The notes below the pieces were generated by a model, which saw only the letters and a list, made by a program, of their open reading frames with translations, was not told the DNA's origin and made no database searches. Positions 15,967 to 25,124 of a stretch of 46,060 bases of DNA are shown here, one piece after another. A program made the position numbers and the translations under genes. Within the stretch, counting starts at the first letter, position 1. Each line of letters starts with the position of its first letter. The stretch is from Polaribacter sp. (GTDB lineage Bacteria > Bacteroidota > Bacteroidia > Flavobacteriales > Flavobacteriaceae): positions 121,188-167,247 of the forward strand of contig JABAZI010000062.1 in NCBI GenBank assembly GCA_018608545.1, read 5' to 3'.

Positions 15967-17844
15967 ATGGAACAAAAAAAATTCGATTATAATTCCTTCA
16001 TAGGAATGATTTTATTAGCAGGGATTCTATTATGGTGGATGGATTCTAACAAAGAAGAAGTTCTTTTAAAAGAAACAACAACAGATATCGTTGCACCAGT
16101 CGCTAAAGAAACAAACGATTCATTTACTACAACAAAACCTGTTTTTGAAAGTGAATCTTCTAAAACAGCTTTACTAAAAAACAAACTAGGAGCTTTTGCA
16201 TACAGCGCCATACAAGGTGAAAAAGGGGTTAGAGTCATCGAAAATGAACTACTTAAATTAACCATTGACAACAAAGGTGGACAGATTGTAGAAGCTTTGA
16301 TTAAAAACTACAAAACCTACGACTCACTTCCTCTGTACATGATAAAAGACAACAATGCATCTTTTAACATCAATTTCGGTACTACTGATAACAGAATTTT
16401 AAATACCAAAGACCTGTTTTTTATTCCAACACTTAGTAAGAATAATGGAAATGATGTATTATCTATGAAACTAAAAGTTTCAGATACGCAATTTTTAGAA
16501 TACCGATATGAAATGAAACCAAACGAGTATATGGTTGATTTCTCTATTCGATCTCAAGGATTAAGTTCCGTAATTAATGGATCCAATGCAATCAATCTGA
16601 ATTGGTCTTTAAACGGGTTTAGACACGAAAAAAGTCTGAGAACAGAAAATACTATGTATTCTTGGTACTACTACAAAACCGACGGTGAAGTAGACTACAT
16701 TAGACCGGGTAATTCTGAAGTAGTAAATAGTTTGGATTGGGTAGCCTACAACCAGCATTTTTTTACTTCCAACTTATTATCAGATACTCCTTTTATAAAC
16801 GCATCACTTAGCTCTACGGATTTAATAACCGATGAAAAAATAGATACTGTTTTTACCAAGAACTATGAATTAAAAGCACCATTGGCATTAACTGGTGGTG
16901 AATTTAATTATAACATGAAGTGGTTCTATGGACCTAGTGATTATAATTTATTAAAAAAATATGAAGGAACTGATTTAGACGAAACAGCCGATTTAGGTTG
17001 GGGAATTTTCGGTTTTTTAAACAGAACAGTCTTTTATCCGGTTTTTAACTTTTTGAGCGGATACTCAGGAAATTTTGGATTGATTATTATTTTGATGACC
17101 ATTGTTGTTCGAATTTTAATGTCTCCATTGGTATACAAGTCCTATGTTTCAAGTGCTAAAATGAAGGTAATTCGACCAGAGTTGACAGCCGTAAACGAAA
17201 AGTACCCAGGAAAAGAAAACGCGATGAAACGTCAGCAAGAAACCATGGCTATTCAACGAAAGGCTGGAGTGAGCATGTTGTCTGGTTGTATCCCTGCACT
17301 ATTACAGATGCCTATCTTCTTTGCCTTGTTTAAGTTTTTTCCAACAAATTTATCACTCAGACAAAAAGGTTTTTTATGGGCAAATGATCTATCTTCTTAT
17401 GATAGTATTTTCTCGTTACCTTTTAACATACCTTTCTATGGAAATCATGTAAGTTTGTTCACCATTTTGGCCTCAACAGCTATTTTCTTTTACATGAAGA
17501 TGAATCAGAGTCAACAAGCAAACATGCAAGCTCCTGCTCAAGAAGGAATGCCTGATATGGGAAAAATGATGAAGTATATGATATACTTCTCTCCTGTTAT
17601 GATGTTGTTTTTCTTCAATAGTTATGCAAGTGGTTTGAGTTTGTATTACTTCATCTCGAATTTATTAACGATCATCATTATGCTCGTTATCAAAAACTAT
17701 GTAATTGATGTGGATAAAATACACGCACAAATTGAAGAAAACAAAAAACGTCCTGAAAAAGCGAAGAGTAAATTTCGACAAAGAATTGATACAGCAATGA
17801 AACAAGCACAAGAGCAACAGGCGCAACAGAAAAGAAAGAAATAA
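15967..17844 (+). CDS. yidC: Membrane protein insertase YidC
   Basis: 625 aa, Bacteroidota-length YidC. It inserts proteins into the inner membrane with or without SecYEG. One N-terminal membrane segment (about residues 10-25) is followed by the large periplasmic beta-sandwich domain (about 80-350). The conserved insertase core has its helices from about residue 360 to 580, with 'GNFGLIIILMTIVVRILMSP' and the arginine in the groove, then 'GCIPALLQMPIFFALFKFF'. The tail is rich in Lys and Gln (KKRPEKAKSKFRQRI onwards), as expected for ribosome contact. It ends at a bidirectional terminator. Confidence 0.96.
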   Translation: MEQKKFDYNSFIGMILLAGILLWWMDSNKEEVLLKETTTDIVAPVAKETNDSFTTTKPVFESESSKTALLKNKLGAFAYSAIQGEKGVRVIENELLKLTIDNKGGQIVEALIKNYKTYDSLPLYMIKDNNASFNINFGTTDNRILNTKDLFFIPTLSKNNGNDVLSMKLKVSDTQFLEYRYEMKPNEYMVDFSIRSQGLSSVINGSNAINLNWSLNGFRHEKSLRTENTMYSWYYYKTDGEVDYIRPGNSEVVNSLDWVAYNQHFFTSNLLSDTPFINASLSSTDLITDEKIDTVFTKNYELKAPLALTGGEFNYNMKWFYGPSDYNLLKKYEGTDLDETADLGWGIFGFLNRTVFYPVFNFLSGYSGNFGLIIILMTIVVRILMSPLVYKSYVSSAKMKVIRPELTAVNEKYPGKENAMKRQQETMAIQRKAGVSMLSGCIPALLQMPIFFALFKFFPTNLSLRQKGFLWANDLSSYDSIFSLPFNIPFYGNHVSLFTILASTAIFFYMKMNQSQQANMQAPAQEGMPDMGKMMKYMIYFSPVMMLFFFNSYASGLSLYYFISNLLTIIIMLVIKNYVIDVDKIHAQIEENKKRPEKAKSKFRQRIDTAMKQAQEQQAQQKRKK

Positions 17845-17865
17845 AATACTTCTCATTGAAAAATA

Positions 17866-17897
17866 AAAAAACCGAAACGTAACAGTTTCGGTTTTTT
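17866..17897. terminator. Bidirectional intrinsic terminator between yidC and the rlmL-like gene
   Basis: AAAAAACCGAAAC (17866-17878) pairs with GTTTCGGTTTTTT (17885-17897) around a 6-nt loop. It serves both convergent transcripts. Confidence 0.88.
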
Positions 17898-17917
17898 ATT
17901 TGATTATTGTTAATGCT

Positions 17918-19117
17918 TTATATGTTTTCGTTCGCTTCAGAACTTTGGTCAAGAAAATTATTTTTTTCCTTAAGTTTTCGACTTCCTTCATACAATTCGT
18001 ATTTCACAAACTTGCAGTTTAAATCTCCATTTTTAAGTGCTATTCTTTTAGAGGTTCTTAAACCTACAGATTTCAAAGCATCGGTATCAGAAGTGATTAA
18101 CCAAGCTGATGATCCAGGATAATTATGTTTTAGGGTATCCCCTATTTTTTTATAAAATTCTTCTGTATCTATATTTAATCGTTCTCCATAAGGAGGATTA
18201 AATAAAATTGTAGTATTCCCAAAAACCTCTTTTTTGGAATTAAAAAAGTTTACATGATGTACACCAATAAATTCATCTAAGTTGGCGTTCTCAATATTAG
18301 CTATCGCTTTTTGAACAGCCGAAGGAGCTTTATCAAATCCCATAATTTTAAAATGAGAAGAACGTATTTTTTTTAACAAAGCATCTTGAATTGTAAAATA
18401 TAAATCTTCATCGTAATCTTTCCAGTTTTCAAAGGCAAACAATTTTCTATTAATGTTTGCTGGAATATTGTTAGCAATCATTGCAGCTTCAATTAAAATA
18501 GTACCAGAACCACACATAGGATCTATAAAATTTTCGTCTCCAGTATAGCCTGACAATAAAACCATTCCTGCAGCCAATACTTCATTTATTGGGGCAATAT
18601 TTGTTGCTGTTCTATACCCTCTTTTGTGCAAGGAATCCCCAGAGGAATCTAAAGAAACTGTCAACCAATCCTTTTGAATATGAATGTGAATTTTCACATC
18701 AGGAAATTTTAGATCAACGTTAGGTCTTTTATGATATTTATGGCGAAAATAATCTGCAATTGCATCTTTTGATTTTAAAGAAATATAATGTGAGTTTGAC
18801 GTAAAATTCTTAGAATTCACAACTGCTCCTATAGCAAATGTTCCTTCAGCATCTAGAAAATTTTCCCATTTAATTTTCTGAATGGATTCATAAAGATCTT
18901 CTTCGTCATAAACTTTACAAACTTTTATTGGCTTTAGGATTCTAACAGCTGTTCTTAGGGCAATATTGGCTTTGTACATAAAACCTATATCACCTCTAAA
19001 AGAAACACTTCTAACCGCTTCTTTTACTTCTTGGGCTCCTAATTTTTTCAATTCATCTGCTAAAACACCTTCCAAACCAAAAAGTGTAGTAGCTGTCATT
19101 TTAAAATCTTTGTTCAT
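17918..19117 (-). CDS. THUMP-domain class I rRNA methyltransferase, RlmL N-terminal-like
   Basis: 399 aa from the ATG at 19117 (MNKDFKMTATTLFGLE). Longer starts at 19123 or 19135 are less likely since the latter lies inside the -7 box. The N-terminal ferredoxin-like/THUMP part spans about residues 1-155; the methyltransferase part has 'DPMCGSGTILIEAAMIA' (SAM-binding region) and the catalytic NPPYGERL of N2-guanine methyltransferases. The relatives methylate G2445 of 23S rRNA (RlmL) or tRNA; the second RlmK-like half of E. coli RlmL is missing. Last residues end in an acidic tail. The exact target base is inferred, not shown. Confidence 0.85.
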   Translation of the reverse strand: MNKDFKMTATTLFGLEGVLADELKKLGAQEVKEAVRSVSFRGDIGFMYKANIALRTAVRILKPIKVCKVYDEEDLYESIQKIKWENFLDAEGTFAIGAVVNSKNFTSNSHYISLKSKDAIADYFRHKYHKRPNVDLKFPDVKIHIHIQKDWLTVSLDSSGDSLHKRGYRTATNIAPINEVLAAGMVLLSGYTGDENFIDPMCGSGTILIEAAMIANNIPANINRKLFAFENWKDYDEDLYFTIQDALLKKIRSSHFKIMGFDKAPSAVQKAIANIENANLDEFIGVHHVNFFNSKKEVFGNTTILFNPPYGERLNIDTEEFYKKIGDTLKHNYPGSSAWLITSDTDALKSVGLRTSKRIALKNGDLNCKFVKYELYEGSRKLKEKNNFLDQSSEANENI

Positions 19118-19134
19118 ACTCATAAAATTGAGCA

Positions 19135-19142
19135 CAAAAATA
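19135..19142 (-). promoter_or_regulatory. -7 promoter box for the RlmL-like gene
   Basis: Minus strand reads TATTTTTG, ending 17 nt before the ATG at 19117. The leader would be about 12 nt (about 6 if the ATG at 19123 is used). Confidence 0.55.
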
Positions 19143-19184
19143 CATTTTATTAATAGGAATTATAGTAATTAAATTTTTCATTTT

Positions 19185-19211
19185 TTGAAACATAAGATTT
19201 CGTTACTTTTG
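19185..19211 (+). promoter_or_regulatory. Promoter of the methyltransferase-ZIP pair (TTG-N16-TACTTTTG)
   Basis: TACTTTTG at 19204-19211 with TTG at 19185-19187; the 16-nt spacer is slightly short. The ATG follows at 19229. Confidence 0.58.
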
Positions 19212-19228
19212 CAATCATAAAATTAAAT

Positions 19229-19954
19229 ATGAAAATACAAGATTGGTATACAGATTGGTTTAACACCCCTTACTATCATATTCTATACAAAGAGAGAAAT
19301 GACAAAGATGCCCAATTGTTTATGAAGAACATTACCTCTTTTTTAAAGCTACCAAAAACAACTCATATTTTAGACTTACCTTGTGGTAAGGGACGTCATT
19401 CTTTATTTTTAAATACGCTAGGGTATAAAGTTACTGGAGGTGATTTAGCCGAGAACAGCATTAAATCGGCAAAAGAATTTGAAAATGATACGTTAAAGTT
19501 TAATATTCATGACATGCGTTATCCTTTCAACAATACTTATGATGCCATATTTAATTTGTTTACAAGTTTTGGTTATTTTGAAGACGATAAGGAAGATCTT
19601 TTAATTCTAAAAAATTTTAAACAAGGATTAAAAAAGAATGGTGTTTTTGTTTTCGACTTTTTAAATGCTGAAAAAGTAAAATTAAACTTGGTCCCCGAAG
19701 AAACCAAAACAGTTGATCAGATCACTTTTCATATTAAAAGAAAAATAAAAGACGGATTTATTTTTAAGAATATTTCTTTTTTTGCTGACGGTAAAGATCA
19801 ATTTTATCAGGAAAAAGTTAAATACTTAGATTTAGACAAAATGAAAAACTATTTTCACAAAGCTTGTTTCAATATTACACATGTTTTTGGAGATTATCAG
19901 TTAACCCCCTACGAGTCAAAAAACTCAGATAGATTAATTATTATTGCACGATGA
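19229..19954 (+). CDS. Class I SAM-dependent methyltransferase, substrate unknown
   Basis: 241 aa, Methyltransf_25/11-like. Motif I is LDLPCGKGRHSLFL near residues 47-60, followed by 'VTGGDLAENSI' (acidic residue after strand 2) and 'YDAIFNLFTSFGYF' (motif IV). The C-terminal half has extra beta strands of the kind seen in small-molecule methyltransferases. Nothing in the sequence identifies the substrate. The last four bases (ATGA) overlap the ZIP transporter start, so both are translated from one message. Confidence 0.85.
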   Translation: MKIQDWYTDWFNTPYYHILYKERNDKDAQLFMKNITSFLKLPKTTHILDLPCGKGRHSLFLNTLGYKVTGGDLAENSIKSAKEFENDTLKFNIHDMRYPFNNTYDAIFNLFTSFGYFEDDKEDLLILKNFKQGLKKNGVFVFDFLNAEKVKLNLVPEETKTVDQITFHIKRKIKDGFIFKNISFFADGKDQFYQEKVKYLDLDKMKNYFHKACFNITHVFGDYQLTPYESKNSDRLIIIAR

Positions 19955-20628
19955 ATTATATTCTTTTAATAGCCGCTGTTTTTATTGGTTCAATGTTGGT
20001 ATTTATTTTTAAACCTAAAAATAAATTTATGCCTTTATTACTAGCTTTCAGTGGTGCTTACTTGCTATCTGTTACTATTTTGCATTTATTACCAGAGGTG
20101 TATAGTCAAACTAGTGATTACAATAATATAGGCATCTTTATTTTAATTGGAATTATAATTCAATCTGTATTAGAATCGTTTTCTAAAGGAGCAGAACATG
20201 GCCATATACACATTCATACAAGTGGAAAGGAATTTCCAACATTACTTTTTCTTAGTTTAAGTTTTCATGCGTTTTCTGAAGGCCTCCCAATTCATAGCAT
20301 AGGTGATAATTTATTATGGGCTATTGTCGTTCACAAAATACCCATTGCTATTGTTTTAACTACTTTTTTAATCCAAACAAAGTATTCAAAAAAAACGGTC
20401 TTTATTTTTCTAATTACCTTTGCTTTAATGAGTCCATTGGGGGTGTTTCTAGGGGATAAAAATTCTTTTTTTAGAACTTTTTCAACAGAAATTACAGCCT
20501 TAATAATTGGTTTTTTCTTACATATATCAACAATCATCCTATTTGAAAGTACCGAAAATCATAAATTTAACTTACAGAAATTTATGGCGATTGTTTTGGG
20601 AATCCTATTGACAGTTACTACTTTATAA
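19951..20628 (+). CDS. ZIP-family divalent metal transporter
   Basis: 225 aa with about seven or eight predicted membrane helices. Metal-site residues of the ZIP family are visible: 'LHLLPEV' near residue 46 (His and Glu), the HAFSEGLP motif near residue 109 in helix 4, and 'VHKIPIAIVL' near 125 in helix 5. A short His-rich loop, 'EHGHIHIHTSGKE', precedes helix 4. ZIP proteins move Zn2+, Fe2+ or similar ions into the cytoplasm. The start overlaps the methyltransferase stop by 4 nt. It converges with recQ with only 17 nt between stops, and no hairpin is visible there. Confidence 0.88.
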   Translation: MNYILLIAAVFIGSMLVFIFKPKNKFMPLLLAFSGAYLLSVTILHLLPEVYSQTSDYNNIGIFILIGIIIQSVLESFSKGAEHGHIHIHTSGKEFPTLLFLSLSFHAFSEGLPIHSIGDNLLWAIVVHKIPIAIVLTTFLIQTKYSKKTVFIFLITFALMSPLGVFLGDKNSFFRTFSTEITALIIGFFLHISTIILFESTENHKFNLQKFMAIVLGILLTVTTL

Positions 20629-20645
20629 GAATAATGCAGCGTCTT

Positions 20646-22826
20646 TTAATTGGCTACTTCATTGATAAATTTTATACGCATTAATCGAAGTTCTTCCTCA
20701 TCATAATCACCATCGAACTCATCTAGAGCATCTTGAATTTTATCAGATTCAGCTTCCATAAAATAATCGTAAATCTCCTCTTGTTGATCCTCATCCAATA
20801 CATCATCGAGAGAATAGTTTATGTTTAATTTTGTACCTGAAAAAATAATAACCTCCATCTCTTTTATCAAATCTTCCATTTCTAGTCCTTTTGATTTAGC
20901 AATGTCAATTAATGGTAATTTTTTATCCGTATTTTGTATTATAAATAGTTTTAAACCTGAATTAGTTCCTGTACTTTTTACGATTAAATCATCTGGTCTT
21001 AAAATATCATTTTCATCTACGTATTTTGAAATAAGCTGAATAAACTCTTTTCCAAATTTTCTTGCTTTACCCTCACCAACACCATGAACAGTCGATAGTT
21101 CAGGCAATGTTATCGGGTACTTCATTGCCATATCTTCTATTGAAGGATCTTGAAAAACTGCAAATGGAGGCACGCCTTGCTTTACGGAAACATTTTTTCG
21201 AAGATCTTTTAATATGTTGACCAACTTATCATCTGCAGTATTTGAAGATTTTGAATTTGTGATGATAGAATTATCATTTTGTTCATTGTAAGAATGATCT
21301 TCTGTCATCATAAAAGATGTTGGATTGATTATATAATCTTCTCCTTTTTGAGATAACTTGATAACACCATACTGTTCAATTTCTTTTTTAATCAAATTAA
21401 CCACTAAAACCTGCCTAATTAAAGCCATCCAATAAAGTGGAGACTTCTCTTTTCCACTTCCGAAAAAAGGTTGCAAATGAGTTTTATGCGAGGTTAAAAG
21501 AGCATTTTCTTTTCCCACTATGGTATTTACAATCTCTTTAGATTTGTATTTTTGTAAAGTATTCTTGATAACTTTCAACAAGCACACTACGTCCTTTTTA
21601 GCTTCATGCTTTTTCTTTGGATTTCTAGAATTATCGTCCATATTGGCTCCTGCACCGTTTTCAGCATCAAATTCTTCACCGAAATAATGTAACAAGTATT
21701 TACGTCTGTTCATAGACGTTTCTGCATAGCCGACAACTTCTTGTAATAACGCGTGTCCTATTTCTTGCTCTGCTACAGGCTTGCTTGCCATAAATTTCTC
21801 TAATTTTTCGATGTCTTTGTATGCATAAAAAGCCAAACAATAGCCCTCACCATCATCTCGACCAGCTCTACCAGTTTCTTGATAATAACTTTCTAAACTT
21901 TTAGGAATGTCATGGTGAATAACAAAACGCACATCTGGTTTGTCTATTCCCATACCAAAAGCAATGGTCGCAACTACAACATCACAATCCTCCATTAAAA
22001 ACATATCTTGATGTTTTACACGAGTTTTTGCATCTAAACCTGCGTGATAAGGAACCGCGTTAATTCCATTTACTTGAAGTATTTGAGAGACTTCTTCTAC
22101 TTTTTTACGACTCAAACAATAAATAATTCCAGATTTACCCATTCTTTGTTTTACAAAACGAATAATATCTTTTTCTACTTCACTTGTTTTTGGTCTCACT
22201 TCATAAAATAAATTGGGCCTATTAAAAGAGGCTTTAAATCTATTTGCATCGGGAATTCCTAATGTTTTTAAAATATCTTCCTGTACTTTTTCAGTTGCCG
22301 TTGCGGTTAAACATATAACAGGAACATTATCAATTGCTTTGATTATATTTTTTAAATTTCTATACTCTGGCCTAAAATCGTGTCCCCATTCAGAAATACA
22401 GTGGGCTTCATCAATAGCCACAAAAGAAATTTTCTGAGATCTTAAAAATGTCACATATTCTTCTTTGATCAAAGATTCTGGAGCTACATATAAAAGTTTT
22501 GTAATTCCACGAGAGATATCCTCTTTAACCTGATTTACTTCAGTCTTGTTTAATGAAGAATTTAAAACATGTGCAACCCCATTATGCTCGGAGATACCTC
22601 GGATAGCATCTACTTGGTTTTTCATCAAAGCGATTAGAGGAGAAACTACAATAGCAGTTCCTTCAGACATTAATGCTGGTAACTGATAGCAAAGAGACTT
22701 TCCTCCACCTGTAGGCATTATTACAAAAGTATTTTTATTAGCAAGTATACTTTTAATTACTTGCTTTTGTAACCCTTTAAATTTATTAAATCCAAAAAAC
22801 CTTTTAAGAGGAATGTATAAATCCAT
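20646..22826 (-). CDS. recQ: ATP-dependent DNA helicase RecQ, zinc-site cysteines absent
   Basis: 726 aa, longer than E. coli RecQ (609). Walker A PTGGGKS is at residues 38-44, DEAH at 139-142, and the helicase C half has 'CLSRKKVEEVSQIL' and 'GRAGRDDGEGY'. After 'RRKYLLHYFGEEFD', where most RecQ proteins have four zinc-binding cysteines, there is instead an Asn/Asp/Lys-rich stretch with only one Cys. A winged-helix (RQC) part follows, then an HRDC domain (about 535-600) and about 110 extra acidic C-terminal residues (ends with many Asp/Glu). It unwinds recombination intermediates and stalled forks in the cytoplasm. Start ATG at 22826; no consensus promoter box was found. Confidence 0.95.
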   Translation of the reverse strand: MDLYIPLKRFFGFNKFKGLQKQVIKSILANKNTFVIMPTGGGKSLCYQLPALMSEGTAIVVSPLIALMKNQVDAIRGISEHNGVAHVLNSSLNKTEVNQVKEDISRGITKLLYVAPESLIKEEYVTFLRSQKISFVAIDEAHCISEWGHDFRPEYRNLKNIIKAIDNVPVICLTATATEKVQEDILKTLGIPDANRFKASFNRPNLFYEVRPKTSEVEKDIIRFVKQRMGKSGIIYCLSRKKVEEVSQILQVNGINAVPYHAGLDAKTRVKHQDMFLMEDCDVVVATIAFGMGIDKPDVRFVIHHDIPKSLESYYQETGRAGRDDGEGYCLAFYAYKDIEKLEKFMASKPVAEQEIGHALLQEVVGYAETSMNRRKYLLHYFGEEFDAENGAGANMDDNSRNPKKKHEAKKDVVCLLKVIKNTLQKYKSKEIVNTIVGKENALLTSHKTHLQPFFGSGKEKSPLYWMALIRQVLVVNLIKKEIEQYGVIKLSQKGEDYIINPTSFMMTEDHSYNEQNDNSIITNSKSSNTADDKLVNILKDLRKNVSVKQGVPPFAVFQDPSIEDMAMKYPITLPELSTVHGVGEGKARKFGKEFIQLISKYVDENDILRPDDLIVKSTGTNSGLKLFIIQNTDKKLPLIDIAKSKGLEMEDLIKEMEVIIFSGTKLNINYSLDDVLDEDQQEEIYDYFMEAESDKIQDALDEFDGDYDEEELRLMRIKFINEVAN

Positions 22827-22879
22827 TTATTAAAATATTCGTTTAACTTCGAAAAACAATCACAAACCTTCTATTATAT

Positions 22880-22909
22880 TTGTTCTAACTATTATTTATA
22901 GTAAATTTG
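22880..22909 (+). promoter_or_regulatory. Promoter of the kdsD-tatC operon (TTG-N19-TAAATTTG)
   Basis: TTG at 22880-22882 and TAAATTTG at 22902-22909 with the ideal 19-nt spacer. A second box, TATATTTG (22875-22882), overlaps the -33 element and could be a weaker alternative. The in-frame TTG at 22907 lies inside the -7 box, so it cannot be the start codon. Confidence 0.75.
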
Positions 22910-22960
22910 CTTATTCCTTATTTTAAAGATATCACTTATTATCATTATAATATCATACCA

Positions 22961-23929
22961 TTGAAAAAAACAAACACAATTCTAAAAACAGCAAAAGAAA
23001 CTATTTTAACAGAGAGTAATGCTATTGCTAATTTAACTAAATTAATTGACGATAACTTTGAAGATGCAATTAAATTTATTTTTAATTCCAAAGGAAGAGT
23101 AATTGTGACTGGTATTGGTAAGAGTGCGAATATAGCAACAAAAATTGTTGCCACTTTAAATTCTACTGGTACTCCAGCAATCTTTATGCATGCAGCAGAT
23201 GCGATTCATGGAGATTTAGGAAATGTTCAGAAAAACGATGTAGTCATTTGTATCTCTAAAAGTGGAAATACTCCTGAAATTAAAGTTTTAGTCCCATTTA
23301 TAAGAAATTATGGAAATAAAATAGTCGCGATTACTGGAAATATCGATTCATATTTAGGCAAAAATGCAGATTTCACATTGAATGCTTTTGTAGAAAAAGA
23401 AGCTTGTCCTAATAATTTAGCACCCACAACAAGTACAACTGCACAATTAGTTTTAGGAGATGCTATAGCGATTTGTTTATTAAATTTAAGAGGTTTCACT
23501 GGTCAAGACTTTGCAAAATATCACCCTGGAGGTGCTTTAGGGAAACGGTTGTATTTAAGAGTCTCTGATTTAGTTAAAAATAATTTAGTACCAAAAGTTG
23601 AGACTACAGATAGTATTGCAAAAGTAATCGTTGAGATTTCTGAAAAAAGAGTCGGAGTTACAGCCGTAATGGAGTCGGATGAACTCGTCGGAATTATTAC
23701 TGATGGTGATATTAGAAGAATGCTCTCAAAAACACCAGAAATTACAGCAATTAAAGCCTCTGATATTATGGGCACAAAACCCAAAAAGATCGCTTTTGAT
23801 GCGATGGCTATAGATGCCTTAAATACTATGGAAACAAATAATATTTCTCAAATTTTGGTTGTTAATGATAAAAAGAAGTATGTTGGTGTTATTCATATTC
23901 ATGATTTAATTAAAGAAGGAATTTTCTGA
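22961..23929 (+). CDS. kdsD: Arabinose-5-phosphate isomerase, KpsF/GutQ family
   Basis: 322 aa from the TTG at 22961 (MKKTNTILKTAKETIL...), chosen because the promoter overlaps the alternative start at 22907. Residues about 40-175 are a SIS sugar-isomerase domain ('RVIVTGIGKSANIATKI' and 'VICISKSGNTPEIKVL'), followed by two CBS domains from about 205 to the end. KdsD turns ribulose 5-phosphate into arabinose 5-phosphate, the first step to Kdo for lipopolysaccharide. The stop overlaps the tatC start by one base (TGATG). lptB, needed for lipopolysaccharide export, is 1.2 kb downstream, giving the cluster an envelope theme. Confidence 0.93.
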   Translation: MKKTNTILKTAKETILTESNAIANLTKLIDDNFEDAIKFIFNSKGRVIVTGIGKSANIATKIVATLNSTGTPAIFMHAADAIHGDLGNVQKNDVVICISKSGNTPEIKVLVPFIRNYGNKIVAITGNIDSYLGKNADFTLNAFVEKEACPNNLAPTTSTTAQLVLGDAIAICLLNLRGFTGQDFAKYHPGGALGKRLYLRVSDLVKNNLVPKVETTDSIAKVIVEISEKRVGVTAVMESDELVGIITDGDIRRMLSKTPEITAIKASDIMGTKPKKIAFDAMAIDALNTMETNNISQILVVNDKKKYVGVIHIHDLIKEGIF

Positions 23930-24756
23930 TGGTAGAAAAAGAGAAAGAAATGTCTTTTTTAGGACATTTAGAAGAACTAAGATGGCATTTAGTGAGAAGC
24001 GCATCTGTTGTAGTAATTTTTGGAATTTTTTTATTTATCTTTCAAAAAGAGGTGTATGAAAATTTTTTATTAGCTCATAGAAAATCAGATTTTATAACCT
24101 ATCAACTATTTTGTGATTTCTTTAATTTGTTTGGCTTAGACAGTAGTTTTTGTCGTGTAAGTTTTAAAGATAATTTAATTAGCTTAAAACCAACCCAACA
24201 ACTAATGAACTCTATTTGGTCTTCATTTATATTGGGAATTATATTATCATTTCCTTATCTATTATGGGAATTATGGAGGTTTATTTCTCCAGGATTAACG
24301 CTAAAAGAGGTGCGTAATTCAAGAGGTTTTATTTTTGTAGCTTCGTTGCTCTTTTTTTTAGGAATTGCTTTTAGTTTTTATATAATAGCTCCGATCTCCA
24401 TTCATTTCTTATACAATTATCAAATTACTGATTTAATTCAAAATAATTTCACAATGGACTCTCATATTGGACTTGTCACCAATATGTTACTTGGAGTTTC
24501 TATATTGTTTGAATTACCCGTTTTAGTTTTCTTTTTAACTAAAATAGGTTTGATTACACCAGCTTTTTTAAAAAAATACAGAAAACATGCCCTAGTGGTT
24601 GTATTAATTGTAGCCGCCATAATTACACCTCCTGACGTAGCTAGTCAAATAATTGTAGCCATTCCTATTGTTATTCTATACGAAGTGAGTATTAAGGTTT
24701 CGAAAATTGTAATTAAAAAACAACAAAAAAATGCACACAAAAGTAAAAGAGTTTAA
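23929..24756 (+). CDS. tatC: Sec-independent protein translocase subunit TatC
   Basis: 275 aa with six membrane helices. The N-terminal 'MSFLGHLEELRWHLVRS' is the TatC signature that recognises twin-arginine signal peptides. Other family segments are 'SFPYLLWELWRFISPGL' near residue 104 and 'ITPPDVASQIIVAIPI' in the last helices. It is the receptor of the Tat system, moving folded proteins across the inner membrane. No tatA or tatB is in the window. The start overlaps the kdsD stop by one base and the 3' end overlaps the next gene by 26 nt. Confidence 0.96.
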   Translation: MVEKEKEMSFLGHLEELRWHLVRSASVVVIFGIFLFIFQKEVYENFLLAHRKSDFITYQLFCDFFNLFGLDSSFCRVSFKDNLISLKPTQQLMNSIWSSFILGIILSFPYLLWELWRFISPGLTLKEVRNSRGFIFVASLLFFLGIAFSFYIIAPISIHFLYNYQITDLIQNNFTMDSHIGLVTNMLLGVSILFELPVLVFFLTKIGLITPAFLKKYRKHALVVVLIVAAIITPPDVASQIIVAIPIVILYEVSIKVSKIVIKKQQKNAHKSKRV

Positions 24757-25090
24757 TGATTATCGTCAGAAAATGAACGATAAAATTATAGCTTCAGACA
24801 ATAAAGTAATTAAAAGAATTTTCAATTTAGACACAAATGCCTTTAAAGAAGGACATTTACCAAAAAAAACTAAAGAACTATTAGGTCTTGTAGCTTCTGC
24901 AGTTCTCAGGTGTGATGATTGTGTGCAATATCATCTTGAAGCTTCCTATAAACTTGGAGTTTCTAAAGAAGAAATGATGGAAACAATGTCGATAGCAAAT
25001 CTAATTGGAGGTACCATTATGATTCCTCATTTAAGAAAAGCTGTTGAATATTGGGAAGCCCTAGAAGAAAGTAATTTAGAAATTAATTAA
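24731..25090 (+). CDS. AhpD-like carboxymuconolactone decarboxylase family protein
   Basis: 119 aa, all-alpha CMD/AhpD fold. The catalytic motif is E49 and C61-x-x-C64 with H68 (RCDDCVQYHLEAS), as in the thiol-disulphide peroxidase/reductase AhpD. It is probably a redox enzyme removing peroxides or an oxidised thiol partner; the electron donor is unknown. The gene overlaps tatC by 26 nt, using an ATG within the lysine-rich tatC tail, so they are co-translated. No AhpC lies nearby. A functional link with Tat is not evident. Confidence 0.88.
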   Translation: MHTKVKEFNDYRQKMNDKIIASDNKVIKRIFNLDTNAFKEGHLPKKTKELLGLVASAVLRCDDCVQYHLEASYKLGVSKEEMMETMSIANLIGGTIMIPHLRKAVEYWEALEESNLEIN

Positions 25091-25112
25091 GATTTCAATT
25101 TTAATCATTTAC

Positions 25113-25120
25113 TATATTTG
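25113..25120 (+). promoter_or_regulatory. -7 promoter box directly before lptB (possible leaderless mRNA)
   Basis: TATATTTG ends only 4 nt before the ATG of lptB at 25125. With transcription normally starting about 5-7 nt after this box, the mRNA would have little or no leader. No TTG at -33. Confidence 0.45.
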
Positions 25121-25124
25121 TCCT

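Noticed and set aside
19118-19135. Longer starts for the RlmL-like gene
   Set aside because: The start at 19135 lies in the promoter box; the one at 19123 leaves almost no leader, and the family sequence begins at 19117. 19123 cannot be fully excluded.
22907-22960. Earlier TTG start for kdsD
   Set aside because: It overlaps the -7 box at 22902-22909 and adds 18 residues unlike the family.
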